A program made the translations under genes and the position numbers. The notes beneath the pieces are model-generated. The model saw only the letters and a program-made list of their open reading frames with translations, made no database searches and had not been told where the DNA came from. Shown here one piece after another: positions 13,401 through 13,877 of a DNA stretch of 13,877 nucleotides (its first letter is position 1; each line of letters opens with the position of its first letter). Origin of the DNA: Actinomycetes bacterium (GTDB taxonomy: Bacteria; Actinomycetota; Actinomycetes; Actinomycetales; Demequinaceae); assembly GCA_023428185.1 (NCBI GenBank), contig JAEYYZ010000134.1, positions 1-13,877 of the forward strand, read 5' to 3'.

Positions 13401-13877
13401 TCTCATCGACGATCCCGCCCACCAGGCCCAGTCTGTGGCTACCTACGATCCCGACAACGACGGCAACTTGCTCATCCTGGGTAGTTCCGGAGCTGGCAAG
13501 TCCACCGCGTTGCGGTCCATTGCTATTGGAGCCGCGTTGGCGCGCGACATTGCGCCCGTTCATGTTTACGCCCTCGATGCAGCGAGCGGCGGTCTCGACA
13601 TGTTGAGGCCTCTACCCAACGTGGCGGATGTGGTGGACGGAGACGACCTCGAACGCGTGGGTCGCATGATGAAGCGCCTCGCGGGCGTGGTGAATGAGCG
13701 CCTTGAAAAGTTCTCAGCGGCGCGCGCGTCTAACCTCGCCGAGTACCGCTCAAAGTCCGGCGAACGTGGCTTGCCTCGCATCATTGTGCTTGTGGATGGC
13801 TACGGCACGTTCCAGAGCGACTACATGCTGGAACCGGGCCGAATGCAGATCTTTGGCGACTTCCAAGAAGTCATGGC
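10444..13877 (+). CDS. FtsK/SpoIIIE-type ATPase of the EssC/EccC (type VII-like) kind with N-terminal FHA domain, 3' end outside window
   Basis: The frame stays open from ATG 10444 to the right edge (1144 full codons). Residues 1 to about 90 look like a small beta-grasp (ubiquitin-like) domain ending in GIRAGDHLELA. Residues about 100-195 are a canonical FHA domain with Gly127-Arg128, SKRH at 142-145 and STNG at 161-164. Two hydrophobic helices (about 244-258 and 260-279) and a charged helical stretch (about 285-320) follow. The segment LWTARPEHDGFLTARVGLG (339-357) matches the conserved pre-ATPase region of EssC/EccC. ATPase module 1 is intact: Walker A GTTGAGKS at 691-698, VDYKGG near 722-727, Walker B IVIDEF at 794-799 and ATQRP at 830-834. 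Module 2 has Walker A GSSGAGKS at 1013-1020 but VLVDG at 1115-1119, where the Walker B Glu is Gly. A third module may lie beyond the edge. It probably powers protein export at the membrane; substrates are not visible here. Confidence 0.95.
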   Translation, partial: MTLKVTYSRGDGGTSMLELNAGGEITVADVARQVFLADPTRRGTTPPEDLTVVVTALSAGSAARRGVERDQELSASGIRAGDHLELAAASQAATLSESNQTVAIVTILAGPDAGKTFPLVAGSNVVGRDPDVAVRLSDSLASKRHARIVVGNGIEIVDMGSTNGVLVGDTFVTRAKVLPGDSIFIGDTEMDIRLAEGVAESLSLSSTVPFTRSPRVVPVLPDEEVDLPDPPAKPVPRQFPKTALVAPIILGTTMYFVTGRLMSLIFVAMTPLMLIGSFWDSRITQKKDSRTKTEQFDEDLKVAEQTLAEKQEEERSVRLQRAPSVHDVIEAGRSYGPLLWTARPEHDGFLTARVGLGTVPSVIKITSPSMRDAVGDTYQRAMDLKKRFEPIDNVPVTADLRAVGGLGITGPAEIAASIARAVLVQVAGLHSPMECVVTGFVSPALGAQWRWLEWLPHTSSPTSPISGDHVVQTRGGSQQLLAQLEGVVASRAGQDIGSYDPELRGILKESAAEREKPLKPAIIVFVHDDGLADRPRLIRLAEKGPDVNVHVIWVAPSLNTLPAACRTFVLADDSGSAVVGQVRRGSSDVPVQCEFVSTEEATQFARHLACVEDVGIVADASADVPRSVSFMELHSFDALEPGHHEQRWRSSQAAPTGKKRPFSLRALVGHAGAEPFYLDIKRDGPHALVGGTTGAGKSEFLQAWILGMAAAYSPERVTFLFVDYKGGSAFADCVQLPHCVGLVTDLTPHLVDRALASLRAELHYRERLLAAKGAKDLETLDKTGDPETPPSLVIVIDEFAALVQEVPAFVDGVVDIAQRGRSLGLHLILATQRPAGVIKDNLRANTNLRIALRMADEADSADILGVPSAAHVDPSLPGRAMVRMGPGRLSTFQAAYAGAHSVPGGGVKVGIRELALGAGEAWEPAEDSRVAVVEGAPDAERVVAAMVGAAALMGIPEPRRPWLDELASTYELRELGKRAGGGAAFGLIDDPAHQAQSVATYDPDNDGNLLILGSSGAGKSTALRSIAIGAALARDIAPVHVYALDAASGGLDMLRPLPNVADVVDGDDLERVGRMMKRLAGVVNERLEKFSAARASNLAEYRSKSGERGLPRIIVLVDGYGTFQSDYMLEPGRMQIFGDFQEVM

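Noticed and set aside
12112..13563. Several long minus-strand frames (up to 247 codons) opposite the ATPase modules
   Set aside because: The plus strand has intact Walker motifs throughout. The reverse frames overlap each other and look like no known protein.

Overview
The window looks like chromosomal DNA from a high-GC Gram-positive bacterium (Actinomycetota, probably of the Micrococcales/Cellulomonas/Bifidobacterium type). The reasons are the roughly 60-65% GC content, the dense single-strand gene packing, the Pro/Ala-rich linkers and the gene order. Nothing here fixes the genus. All ten genes read on the + strand. I see no tRNA, rRNA, CRISPR array, insertion sequence or convincing factor-independent terminator.

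Layout. Positions 1-303 are the 3' end of a cysteine-containing, probably exported protein. Next come a MoxR-type AAA+ ATPase (341-1306), a DUF58 protein (1313-2641) and a membrane protein with an extracellular transglutaminase-like domain (2641-4932) that lacks the catalytic cysteine. A 127-base gap follows, the only sizeable one. A tightly coupled set then begins: a small Pro-rich FHA protein (5060-5701), a PP2C phosphatase (5698-6489), a 503-residue FHA protein with an unrecognised N-terminal domain (6486-7997), a transmembrane Ser/Thr kinase (7994-9670) and a protein with a divergent FHA-like domain plus a helix-turn-helix-like C terminus (9667-10425). These five genes are joined by four consecutive 4-base stop/start overlaps. 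After 18 bases comes an FtsK/SpoIIIE ATPase of the EssC/EccC kind (10444 to beyond the right edge), with an N-terminal FHA domain and two ATPase modules visible.

How it may work together (inference). The kinase has an intact catalytic core in the cytosol and a small Fn3-like domain outside, so it could sense an envelope cue. The PP2C would reverse its phosphorylations. Three canonical FHA domains, two in separate proteins and one built into the translocase-like ATPase, could read phosphothreonine marks. The FHA/HTH protein could carry the signal to transcription. MoxR, DUF58 and transglutaminase-like proteins commonly form an envelope-associated chaperone/assembly trio. The first half resembles the kinase/Fn3/AAA/DUF58/transglutaminase ('PFNA') cluster described in Bifidobacterium. 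Here it is contiguous with a type VII-like motor gene. No WXG100 substrate or other type VII component lies in the window, so secretion is suggested only by the ATPase.
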